DNA of 64,000 nt from Edaphovirga cremea (GTDB lineage Bacteria; Pseudomonadota; Gammaproteobacteria; Enterobacterales; Enterobacteriaceae): contig NZ_QOVA01000001.1 of the NCBI RefSeq assembly GCF_003332275.1, positions 248,001 through 312,000 of the forward strand. The letters are read 5' to 3'. The position numbers and the translations under genes were made by a program. This document shows positions 54,891 through 62,504 of the stretch, one piece after another. Numbering within the stretch: the first letter of the stretch is position 1; every line of letters begins with the position of its first letter. Under the pieces are notes generated by a model. It saw only the letters and a list, made by a program, of their open reading frames with translations. It had not been told where the DNA came from and searched no databases.

Positions 54891-55865
54891 ATGCATATTC
54901 AAAGAAAAAGGTGTTCTCTGCGCCAAATAACGCTATTTCTCAGCCTCTTATTTATGAGCCGGATTGTCTGGGCTCTGGACTGCGTTGAACAGGGAACGGG
55001 TTTAGTTAATATGCCGCCAATAACTGTCGGTCAACTTGCGATACCATCAAATGTTCCTGTAGGGACAAAAATATGGGAATCCAATGATATCAGTATGACC
55101 GCGTATTGCGATAATGTCCTCGGCACCATAACCGATGTCGTCCATTTTTACTTCAACCCAAAATCCCAATCCTTAGGTTATGGGCTTAAGCTTGGTGTGA
55201 GTTATAACGGCCAGGATCTCGAGGAGAACGCACAGCGTTTGAGTACCGGCAGCAGTCCAATTGTCAGAGGGCAGAATGTCACTGTTCCTGTCTCTTTTCG
55301 ACTTTATATAAAGTTGGATGGTAACGCCCCCTCCAATGGTAACTATGTTGGGGACGATCAATTCACTGTATTCCAACTTGATGGGAGTCGTGGTCTGAAT
55401 CAATCCGGCAATGCAAGAAACGTAAAATACACACTTTCAGGACTCAAAGGGATACGATTTCTGGCCTGTGGTTCGGATCTACAGGTCTACCCTGAGTCGC
55501 AAATAGTCGATTTCTCCAGTATCCAGAAAAATAGATTAAGTGAAGGTTCTGGCGTCAGTTTACCTTTTTCAATTAAAGCAATAAAACAGGGTTGCACGGA
55601 CAATTTTTCCCTTCAAGCCGAGTTTTCCTCCCCCAGTCCGTTGATTGGTGATAACGCCATCGACCTGCAAAATGGGGCGAAACTAATGTTATACAATGAT
55701 TTGCAACAGGCTATTCGATTTGAACACTACGATAACTTTGCAGAATTAAACAACGTCAACGAAGTGACTAAAGAGTTTACGGCAACACTAAGTGCGATCC
55801 CCGGCAGGGAAATAACCCTTGGTCAGTTTGATGCATCAGTCATTGTGAAAATTAATTACTATTAA
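54891..55865 (+). CDS. Fimbrial tip adhesin (operon 2)
   Basis: 324 residues with a signal peptide ending IVWA. An N-terminal domain (LDCVEQGTGLVNMPPITVGQLAIPSNVPVGTKIWESNDISMTAYCDN) is followed by a pilin-like C-terminal domain (IRFLACGSDLQVYPES…KAIKQGCTDNFSLQAEF…QFDASVIVKINYY). This two-domain arrangement at the end of the operon fits a tip adhesin. The ligand is unknown. AGGATAAAAAATG gives the start. Confidence 0.82.
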   Translation: MHIQRKRCSLRQITLFLSLLFMSRIVWALDCVEQGTGLVNMPPITVGQLAIPSNVPVGTKIWESNDISMTAYCDNVLGTITDVVHFYFNPKSQSLGYGLKLGVSYNGQDLEENAQRLSTGSSPIVRGQNVTVPVSFRLYIKLDGNAPSNGNYVGDDQFTVFQLDGSRGLNQSGNARNVKYTLSGLKGIRFLACGSDLQVYPESQIVDFSSIQKNRLSEGSGVSLPFSIKAIKQGCTDNFSLQAEFSSPSPLIGDNAIDLQNGAKLMLYNDLQQAIRFEHYDNFAELNNVNEVTKEFTATLSAIPGREITLGQFDASVIVKINYY

Positions 55866-55981
55866 CTAAAGGGATATTATGACAGGAAGATCAGAAACCC
55901 AGGGGTGATTAAAACACTTCCCGATCTGTATTTGAAATAAGGCAAACCTGGCGTAAATGGGTTGGCAAAGGTGGGACAATA

Positions 55982-56260
55982 ATGGAATTCATGAAGAATG
56001 CCAGATTGCGGGCAAAAGCACTGGAAGATCCCCAAGTTCATTATGATGCTCAAGAACCTGTAGAAGATATTGAACTGGAAGATATGCTGCAAAGAATGCG
56101 GGAAGAAGCGGGATTAAGTCAGGCTGATGTAGCGAAAAGATTGGGAGTGACGCCGCCAGCGGTTAATCGTCTCGAAAAGAGACCGGCACATGCCAGTTTC
56201 CGGACCTTGAAACGCTATGCCTTGGCATGTGGTTTTAATTTTTACTTTTATTATAAATAA
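55982..56260 (+). CDS. XRE-family HTH protein
   Basis: 92 residues with an acidic N-terminus (EPVEDIELEDMLQRM) and a Cro/CI-type HTH (AGLSQADVAKRLGVTPPAVNRLEKRPAHASFRTLKRYALACGF). It could be an orphan HigA-like antitoxin, though no toxin gene adjoins it. Alternatively it is a fimbria-linked regulator of MrpJ type, which lie at the 3' end of fimbrial operons in Proteus and relatives. Position, 116 bp after the adhesin on the same strand, favours the latter. The upstream ribosome-binding site is weak. Confidence 0.75.
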   Translation: MEFMKNARLRAKALEDPQVHYDAQEPVEDIELEDMLQRMREEAGLSQADVAKRLGVTPPAVNRLEKRPAHASFRTLKRYALACGFNFYFYYK

Positions 56261-56282
56261 CCGCCCGGTACTTTGGTTCATT

Positions 56283-56828
56283 TCAAAAGATATAACGATA
56301 AACACACATCACAACAGGTGATTGATTATTGGCTATCAAAATCGTGTTTTTGGTGTATTTGTTAATAACGAGAGTATCCCTGTGACCGAGGACGAAGAGG
56401 CTGTTAAACATGACAAGACTTGCCAGAACTTTATCAATGTTATCTACACCATCAATATCAATTCGTTTACTGGTAAACGTATAAGTATGTTGTTCTCTAC
56501 TCTCTACTTTATAATTAAAGTAGACATTCCTTTGGATGGTTTTTTTGTCTATTGTTTCATCCATTTCATTATATAAGGTTGCTGTGCCGCTTATTGAATA
56601 GAGAATTTTATTGGCGTCTAAAAATGAAAAGTAAATGGTTGCGTTCATTGTAACCCGCTTGTCGTTATAGATGCCTTCGACAAGCATATTACCGCGGCAG
56701 CCATAGTTATAAGCAAGATCATTACTGCTGGTTTTTGCAGAAAATATTGTATGGATAGCATATGCTATCAACATTATTGTACCCAGGATAAGAGGGAGTA
56801 ATATAGCCGCTGCCTTTACTTTAATCAT
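56283..56828 (-). CDS. Membrane-anchored ToxS/PsaF-like accessory protein
   Basis: 181 residues: an N-terminal membrane anchor (AAAILLPLILGTIMLIAYAIHTIF) and a periplasmic beta-rich domain (GCRGNMLVEGIYNDKRVTMNATIYFSFLDANKILYSISGTATLY) with Cys in YGCRG and VVMCVYRY. No sequence family is firmly recognised. The arrangement (gene immediately downstream of, and overlapping by 8 bp, a ToxR-type regulator) mirrors ToxS, TcpH and PsaF, which stabilise their partner. Confidence 0.65.
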   Translation of the reverse strand: MIKVKAAAILLPLILGTIMLIAYAIHTIFSAKTSSNDLAYNYGCRGNMLVEGIYNDKRVTMNATIYFSFLDANKILYSISGTATLYNEMDETIDKKTIQRNVYFNYKVESREQHTYTFTSKRIDIDGVDNIDKVLASLVMFNSLFVLGHRDTLVINKYTKNTILIANNQSPVVMCVYRYIF

Positions 56829-57657
56829 CGAATTTCCTGTTGTTACTATAATAGCTTACGCATAATTCTATATTGTGGCTATTGCCAACCTCACATTTGG
56901 CCATGAATTCTCTTGAAGAGCCGGTATCAATGGGTGAAAGAAGGGATTCGGTGTGAAATACGATAATATCATTACCTTGACAGCTTACCTTCTTTTTGTC
57001 TATGAAGGATTTGGCCGACTCGATGAATTTCTGCTCACTGTGTACGGGAATCGGGTTTGATGAATACACATTGCACTCTCCAAGCGTTGCAACAAAAAGA
57101 TTGTTTGAGATATGCTGACGATCGAATTTTATAATTATCAGGGAGGAGAGTAAAGATAATATCAGGCAGCCAAGCACATAGATAATTAACGGGAATTTTA
57201 AAAATCCAATGTCTTTTTTGTTTAACGTAACATCAGCAGATTCCGCGAATTTTACAGTATCGAGAGTATTTTCAACCGGAGGTAAAGGAGGGGAGAGTGG
57301 TTTTTCCAGTATGTCTGGTTCGCAGTGGATTTTTACGTCGATCTCTTTTTTGAGAAGAAATCCAACTTTAGGGACAGTGACAATGAGTTCCGAAGTAATA
57401 CCCAGGCTGGAAATCACTTTTCTCAGTTTACTGATGCAATGATTAAGATTGTTGTTGCTTGAAATTAAACCATAATCATCCCAGACCTTTTGAAAAAGAG
57501 TTTCCCGCATGACGACAATACCCTGCTGCTCAATGAGTAATGCCAAAATACGACGAGCTGGATTAGAGATGACAACTTTCTCTTCGCTATTATCCCGTAT
57601 AACGAGCGTATTTTCATCCGTATTGAAGAGTATATGATTTTCAATTACATAAATCAT
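56821..57657 (-). CDS. ToxR/CadC/PsaE-type transmembrane transcriptional regulator
   Basis: 278 residues. The N-terminal OmpR/PhoB-type winged helix (residues about 8-105) has SNPARRILALLIEQQGIVVMRETLFQKVWDDYGLISSNNNLNHCISKLRKVI and VPKVGFLL. A Pro-rich linker, one membrane span (about 154-176, FPLIIYVLGCLILSLLSSLIII) and a periplasmic domain with three Cys (GECNVYS, VSCQGN, AKCEVG) complete it. It probably senses periplasmic conditions and binds DNA from the membrane. Convergent orientation to fimbrial operon 2 and its paired downstream gene suggest PsaE/F-like control of fimbriae. Confidence 0.85.
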   Translation of the reverse strand: MIYVIENHILFNTDENTLVIRDNSEEKVVISNPARRILALLIEQQGIVVMRETLFQKVWDDYGLISSNNNLNHCISKLRKVISSLGITSELIVTVPKVGFLLKKEIDVKIHCEPDILEKPLSPPLPPVENTLDTVKFAESADVTLNKKDIGFLKFPLIIYVLGCLILSLLSSLIIIKFDRQHISNNLFVATLGECNVYSSNPIPVHSEQKFIESAKSFIDKKKVSCQGNDIIVFHTESLLSPIDTGSSREFMAKCEVGNSHNIELCVSYYSNNRKFDD

Positions 57658-58148
57658 CCATTAGCCGTCCTTATCTTTCCTGCAATGCATTTCCTACTAT
57701 TCAAAAAATAGTATGCAGTCAACATACTTTGTCTCTTTTCTCGCCTCTTTTTCTGAAGGCTTTGTGTCAGTATAAACTGATTCGATTATAAAAAAGAAAT
57801 TCTTGTAAGTTTATTCTTAATCCAATAAATATTTATTCAGAGCGAAGCAGGCGTTAAATGCGGAATATTGAATGGAGCGAAGAAGGGTTTCCGCTTACAT
57901 TTTTTATCGTCTGTCATGAGGAGTTTTGTCTATTTATTAAGCGCATATAGGTCAAATAGCGACCATTTTATGAGATTAATCGCCGGTTTGCGAAGCAGGG
58001 CAATGCGGAGAATATCCCTTGTTGCTGGTTTTTTTGGGGCAGGGGAGTTTTTCCGGGCCAGAAGGTTTTGGAGGAACGCCGTTACGTGATCCTATGGGGA
58101 TAGAAGAACGCTACTGGTTTAAGACGAGGAATGAAAACTGGCAGTAAA
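57658..58148 (-). other. Intergenic region between ToxR-like and porin genes
   Basis: About 490 bp with no convincing gene. The first 200 bp are AT-rich and should hold the promoter of the ToxR-like gene. Confidence 0.4.
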
Positions 58149-58172
58149 ACGGGCCAGAAGATTCTGGCCCGT
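58149..58172 (-). terminator. Porin gene terminator
   Basis: An 11-bp perfect stem (ACGGGCCAGAA / TTCTGGCCCGT) followed on the minus strand by TTTACTG, 17 bp past the porin stop. Confidence 0.88.
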
Positions 58173-58188
58173 CATCAGGGAATCACAA

Positions 58189-59298
58189 TCAGAACTGGTA
58201 GACCAGACCGGTAGCAACAATGTTGTCGGTGCTGGTGCCGCTAGCGCGGGTAAAGTCATTTTTGTCCAACAGATTGATTTTGTAGTCAACGTAGGTGGAC
58301 ATGTTTTTGTTGAAGTAGTAAGACGTGCCGATATCCAGATATTTCACGACCTTCTGCGTACCGTAGTTAGCGACGTTTTTTGCTTCAGATTGTACGTAGG
58401 CAATGGACGGGCGCAGGCCGAAATCGAATTGGTACTGTGCAACGACTTCCAGATTCTGTGCTTTATCGGCAAAACCATAAATTTCACTGGTTTTGTTGCC
58501 GATGCGGTTAGCGTTGTAGCTCTGGGTATACATTGCTGCCAGATAGACATTGTTCGCGTCATATTTCAGACCGGCGCTATATGCCTCTGCGTTGCTTCCG
58601 CGGCCCAGAATAGCGGCATTGTTGGCACCATTTTGCTCACTGGTACGCTTGGAAGAGAAGTAAGCACCCGCTGCGCTCACGCCATAACCCAAGTCGTAAG
58701 TGGCAGACATACCGTAGCCATCACCGTTTTGTGCCTGAACATCGCGGCCATTGTTGGTTTCTGTGGCACTGCCGTTTTTGCCCTGATACTGGACAGCCAC
58801 ATTCAGGCCATCGACCAGACCAAAGAAATCGCTATTGCGGTAGGTCAATAAGCCGTTGCTGCGCTGGAACAGGAAGTTGTCAGCGCCATAGGTATCACCA
58901 CCGAACTCTGGCAGAACGTCAGTCCAGGAAGAGACGTCGTACATTACGCCGTAGTTACGACCATAATCCAGTGAACCGTAGTTGGCGAATTTCAAACCAG
59001 CGAAACCGACACGGGTAAAGTTATTGTTGGCTTCGTTTTCAGCCTGATTCAGATTTGCCTGATATTCCCACTCGCCGTAACCGGTCAACTGATCGCTGAT
59101 TTGGGTTTCACCACGCAGGCCAAAACGCATGTAAGACTGATCGCCATCAACATTCTTATCACTTGAGAAATAGTGAAGGCCGTCAACTTTACCGAACAAA
59201 TCCAACTTGTTACCGTCTTTATTGTAAATTTCAGCAGCGCCTGCTGAGGTTGCCATCAGTAAAGCCGGGACTGCCAGAGAAAGTACGCGAAGTTTCAT
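58189..59298 (-). CDS. General outer-membrane porin, OmpC/OmpF/PhoE family
   Basis: 369 residues from ATG 59298 (signal peptide [21 protein letters not shown]). The mature start [24 protein letters not shown] is the classical enteric porin N-terminus. The constriction loop L3 motif [32 protein letters not shown] and the C-terminal VATGLVYQF with terminal Phe are present. It forms a trimeric 16-strand barrel. Which of OmpC, OmpF or PhoE it equals cannot be decided by eye. A 0.9-kb gene-poor region upstream presumably carries OmpR-type regulation. Confidence 0.95.
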   Translation of the reverse strand: MKLRVLSLAVPALLMATSAGAAEIYNKDGNKLDLFGKVDGLHYFSSDKNVDGDQSYMRFGLRGETQISDQLTGYGEWEYQANLNQAENEANNNFTRVGFAGLKFANYGSLDYGRNYGVMYDVSSWTDVLPEFGGDTYGADNFLFQRSNGLLTYRNSDFFGLVDGLNVAVQYQGKNGSATETNNGRDVQAQNGDGYGMSATYDLGYGVSAAGAYFSSKRTSEQNGANNAAILGRGSNAEAYSAGLKYDANNVYLAAMYTQSYNANRIGNKTSEIYGFADKAQNLEVVAQYQFDFGLRPSIAYVQSEAKNVANYGTQKVVKYLDIGTSYYFNKNMSTYVDYKINLLDKNDFTRASGTSTDNIVATGLVYQF

Positions 59299-60241
59299 TA
59301 TCAATATCCTCGTTAAGATTAAATTTTTCATAACTATTAGAATTTTTTAACAGCGTTTGGCATAAGCACTCTAAAATTCTTGATTACGTAAGCCCAACGC
59401 TGCTGGGGGTGAAAAATAAAACATTTAGGAAAGGTTGGGCAAGGGAAATATCCAGCAATAAAGTTTCGTTTAAATTCCGTTTAGGAAAAGCTTCTTTATG
59501 AAGTAAACTTCTGAATTAAACAAACATCTCTATAAAATATTATTTGTTTTTTTATTTTCTGCGTGACCACGCATGCGCGCAATACCATGTTTTGTTTTTT
59601 ATTTATTGGTTGTTTTTCAGCGCGTTATGCGGGGTTTGTTTGCCTGAGGCTGAGGTGTTATTTAAATGTAGAGTGATGGCTGCTGAAATTAAATTACCAA
59701 TGTAATAGCTCATTTAGACTATGTTTAATAATCATGTGGTAGAGCATCTGTAATATTCCCCACATCGATTTTCATTGGCTGGGAAATTAAAACCGCGGTA
59801 TAAATCAGTGCACAAAGAAGTGAGTGGATAACCCTTTACGTACAATACTCCTCATGACTACCATGGATGTAATTCATCGTATTTGAGAGCTCTGTATCTA
59901 AACCAGTAGCCACCTCGTAAAAAAGCGATTGCATAGATCACCCTCGAAGACATGTAATGGCCTGTAAGCAGAACAGCGATCATTGCCTGACTGAATGGTG
60001 AATTCGCAGTGCTATCGATTTTTAACCACACTGCTGCGGGTACTGATTTTTGGTAAAGAACCTTTCGCCCTGCTTTACATCCGGTTTTTCTATTATTGCT
60101 CATGATTGCAGCAATTAACTGTTACTAATCAACCACCCGCGTATATTTACCCTATTTTCATTACTGGTAAATGACCTTTGCCTCATTTGGTGATAAAATA
60201 TACACCCTTCGTTTCACAATGGCTTTAAAATCGAGGACATC
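59299..60241. other. Porin upstream region, gene-poor
   Basis: About 940 bp. No MicF-like sequence was recognised. An 81-codon minus-strand frame (59858-60103) lacks a ribosome-binding site and family resemblance and is not called. AT-rich tracts at 59520-59760 are probably the porin control region. Confidence 0.4.
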
Positions 60242-60490
60242 ATGGATACCGTCACTGGCAAAATCATCAAAACCCCTAAACGTGTGAAAAACGACGCAGG
60301 TCGTGCAATGGTGGTAGCAACTATTCAGGTTGAAACCCAAAAGCGCAGCGCTTACCCAATGCGTGTCATTGGCTTTGATCTGCAGGCGCTTGAGTTGATG
60401 TTGTGCCACTATGGCCAGCGTCTGACCGTTAGCGGTTCCACGCAATACAGTCAGGGTTATGAGATGACCGCCGTTCAAATCGGTGCCTGA
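60242..60490 (+). CDS. Small OB-fold-like (SSB/PriB-like) protein
   Basis: 82 residues. The alternating beta pattern (DTVTGKIIKTPKRVKNDAGRAMVVATIQVET, YPMRVIGFDLQALELMLCHYGQRLTVSGSTQY, YEMTAVQIG) with basic residues resembles a single OB domain as in PriB or SSB, hinting at single-stranded nucleic acid binding. No priB locus genes (rpsF, rpsR) are nearby. GAGGAC precedes the ATG and a TATACA box lies about 45 bp upstream. The fold call is by strand pattern only. Confidence 0.6.
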   Translation: MDTVTGKIIKTPKRVKNDAGRAMVVATIQVETQKRSAYPMRVIGFDLQALELMLCHYGQRLTVSGSTQYSQGYEMTAVQIGA

Positions 60491-60546
60491 TCTTCAGTTC
60501 CGAAAATTCTTTTATCTTTACCTTTAAATCGTGTCAGAACCACTCG

Positions 60547-60563
60547 CCGGGCTTTTTGCCCGG
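60547..60563 (+). terminator. Short hairpin after the OB-fold gene
   Basis: CCGGGC-TTTTT-GCCCGG, 57 bp after the stop, with no strong T-tract. It is a possible weak terminator. Confidence 0.45.
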
Positions 60564-60697
60564 GTTCTGCTCGGGTTGGGCTTTCTGATAAATACCGGGC
60601 TTTCTGTATTTTTTATCCGCAAACACCTGCTGGCTCACTATTGCATTGCCTGAATTAATGATAGGTTGATTATTATCAATCAGGTTGCAGGGTCTAT

Positions 60698-60979
60698 ATG
60701 AAAAATCTAGTCGCAGATTTGCTGATAAAACTCTCCAGGATTGAAGTGGATGCGAAAGATCTGACTGCTCAGGTAGAAGCGCAGGCGTTGGTTATTGCTG
60801 GCATCATTTTGGTTCTCGATAAAGAACTGGCGGATAATGTGTCCAGCACCATCAATAATGCCATTGTTTCTGCTGTAGATGAGTCATCTGAAGACATCAT
60901 GACGTCGGATGTTGAGCTTCTGCACGAACACATAGATCGTTTGTTTTCTTTGCCTCGCATCGTGGAAAAAAACACCTGA
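60698..60979 (+). CDS. iraP: Anti-adaptor IraP (sigma-S stabiliser)
   Basis: 93 residues. The N-terminus MKNLVADLLIKLSRIEVDAKDLTAQVEAQALVI closely parallels E. coli IraP (MKNLIAELLFKLAQKE…SKELCAQVEALEIIV), and the C-terminus DVELLHEHIDRLFSLPR parallels DTELLRDYVKKLLKHPR. IraP binds RssB and blocks RpoS delivery to ClpXP under phosphate or magnesium limitation. It is monocistronic. The middle of the protein is divergent. Confidence 0.85.
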   Translation: MKNLVADLLIKLSRIEVDAKDLTAQVEAQALVIAGIILVLDKELADNVSSTINNAIVSAVDESSEDIMTSDVELLHEHIDRLFSLPRIVEKNT

Positions 60980-61080
60980 TTCTCTGCCGCCTCGATGTCC
61001 TGCATTGGGGCGGCAAAGTGTTCCATAACGACTTCACGGTGGGTACGGCTTAGGTAACGAAAAATAAATGCAATTCGCCA

Positions 61081-61263
61081 TCAAGGTTTATGCCGGTTCT
61101 CTGCCCTGACTTCTGTCAGTTCGCTGAGCGGGTGCATGGAAATACCGCTGCCTCCCCAGTCAACCATTGCCCAGGGATGTCGCTCTTTAGAAATTAGCGA
61201 GACCACTCGCCCGGTAATTTCACCTGTCGCGTGTTTGACCAACGAATTGATAGTAATCGCCAT
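61081..61263 (-). CDS. Small conserved-looking protein (SH3/KOW-like strand pattern)
   Basis: 60 residues from ATG 61263 (MAITINSLVKHATGEITGRVVSLISKERHPWAMVDWGGSGISMHPLSELTEV…), with AGAGGT upstream. It is a short beta-rich protein with a V.W..G motif reminiscent of small SH3-like barrels. No family is recognised and no partner is evident. Confidence 0.6.
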   Translation of the reverse strand: MAITINSLVKHATGEITGRVVSLISKERHPWAMVDWGGSGISMHPLSELTEVRAENRHKP

Positions 61264-61397
61264 GTTTACCTCTGCTTGATTTGCATAACAAGGCTTTCTC
61301 AATAGCCTGCAATTACGAAATATCCTACGTCAGTCCCGGCAAGAAAAATTAACATACTGCAATATTTTGTCGATGTGGCGTCCCCTTTCTTTTGAAT

Positions 61398-61946
61398 CTA
61401 CGCTTGTTGCCAGTCAGATGCCAGAATTCCAAAATAGGAAATATCTTCAAGATGTCCCTTGATGTTCAGGTGCTGACGACGCTCTCCCTCAAACTGCATT
61501 CCACAGTTAATCATCACGTTGGCTGAGGCTTTATTTTTGCTCAGGCAGTGGCCGTCAACCCGATTGAGTTCAAGGGAGGTAAAGGCATGATTAATCATGA
61601 CCATAACGGCTTCGCAGCAATAACCCTGTTGCCAAAAGTCTGTTCCCAACCAATAACCCAACTCTGCTCGGCGATGAAAAGAGGAGATGTCTGAAAGGCT
61701 GACTGCACCAATTAAAGTTTGGCACTCTTTGAGTTCTATCGCCAATGCCAACAAACGGCATTCCCTGTAAGCCTGTTGATGGCTGGCAATCCAGCGTGCG
61801 GCCAAACCATTCGGATAAGGGTGGGGTATGCGTGCTGTCATGCTGGATACCACCCGATTACCAGCCAGCAATTCTACACGCGGCGCATCCGCAGTGTTGA
61901 AAGGTCTCAGGGTCAGTCTGGATGTTTGTAATATAGGCATGCTCAT
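61398..61946 (-). CDS. GNAT-family N-acetyltransferase, RimJ/RimL-like
   Basis: 182 residues. The start LQTSRLTLRPFNTADAPRVELLAG is typical of RimJ/RimL/SpeG-like GNATs. AELGYWLGTDFWQQGYCCEAVMVMINHAF is the acetyl-CoA-binding motif A, and RVDGHCLSKNKASANVMINCGMQFEG is motif B. Probable substrates are a protein N-terminus or a small amine. It stands alone. A second ATG two codons downstream is possible. Confidence 0.88.
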   Translation of the reverse strand: MSMPILQTSRLTLRPFNTADAPRVELLAGNRVVSSMTARIPHPYPNGLAARWIASHQQAYRECRLLALAIELKECQTLIGAVSLSDISSFHRRAELGYWLGTDFWQQGYCCEAVMVMINHAFTSLELNRVDGHCLSKNKASANVMINCGMQFEGERRQHLNIKGHLEDISYFGILASDWQQA

Positions 61947-62228
61947 AGTTGTAGGTATCCTTACTCATAGCTAATGAGACGTGTCTCGGGTTGAAGCACT
62001 ATAAATAAATAGCACCGACTTCGAGAAAATAGCAGCGTCACAAAAAATAACAACAGATTGATTACTGTGAGAAAGCTTGAGTATAGGTGTTCAATTGCCG
62101 GTTGCCGCAATTTTAAGTTCTGGCAACATGTTTTGTGGTGATAAAAGTGGTGGTGCATGAGTTCTAATCGGGTGGGGGCTTGATATCAGTCGAATACGCT
62201 GACGCTATGGCTGGTAAAAGATCGTTGA

Positions 62229-62282
62229 TTCAGACATAGTTTCTTAATCAGACATGGTTTTTTGATCAAACATAGTCTCCCA
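62229..62282. repeat. Three 18-bp direct repeats upstream of a small membrane peptide gene
   Basis: CAGACATAG, CAGACATGG and CAAACATAG begin at 62231, 62249 and 62267, each followed by a T-rich half (TTTCTT, TTTTTT, TCTCCC). The period is exactly 18 bp. They may be iterated regulator sites. Confidence 0.6.
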
Positions 62283-62360
62283 GGCAGATTCATCTGAGTC
62301 ACTTTTCTAACGCTGGTGAGCCCTGCGTTTATTACATGCTTACTGAATGGAGAACCTTCG

Positions 62361-62468
62361 ATGTCCTACAGTGTAAAGAGAATTGCCCTCTATACGGTTG
62401 CCGCTATCGCTATTCTGGTTGCCGTGGGATGGCTGACCTATACGGTTGTTTATTCAATGGCGCCTTAA
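62361..62468 (+). CDS. 35-residue single-span membrane peptide
   Basis: MSYSVKRIALYTVAAIAILV is followed by AVGWLTYTVVYSMAP: a basic N-terminus, one 22-residue hydrophobic span and a short tail, starting 7 bp after GGAGAA. It is the expected form of a small inner-membrane protein. It is encoded between the GNAT gene and the convergent fdhF, with three 18-bp direct repeats about 80-130 bp upstream. Function unknown. Confidence 0.65.
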   Translation: MSYSVKRIALYTVAAIAILVAVGWLTYTVVYSMAP

Positions 62469-62504
62469 AATGAGGCCCCCATTAGGAAGCCTCGGACGAT
62501 CTCA

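Noticed and set aside
57868-58089. 73-codon plus-strand frame between the ToxR-like and porin genes
   Set aside because: No ribosome-binding site, Arg/Phe-rich composition typical of chance frames, no family pattern.
59340-59860. Possible micF RNA upstream of the porin
   Set aside because: The expected conserved MicF 5' sequence and terminator were not found.
59858-60103. 81-codon minus-strand frame upstream of the porin
   Set aside because: No ribosome-binding site, no recognisable motif, and composition not clearly coding.
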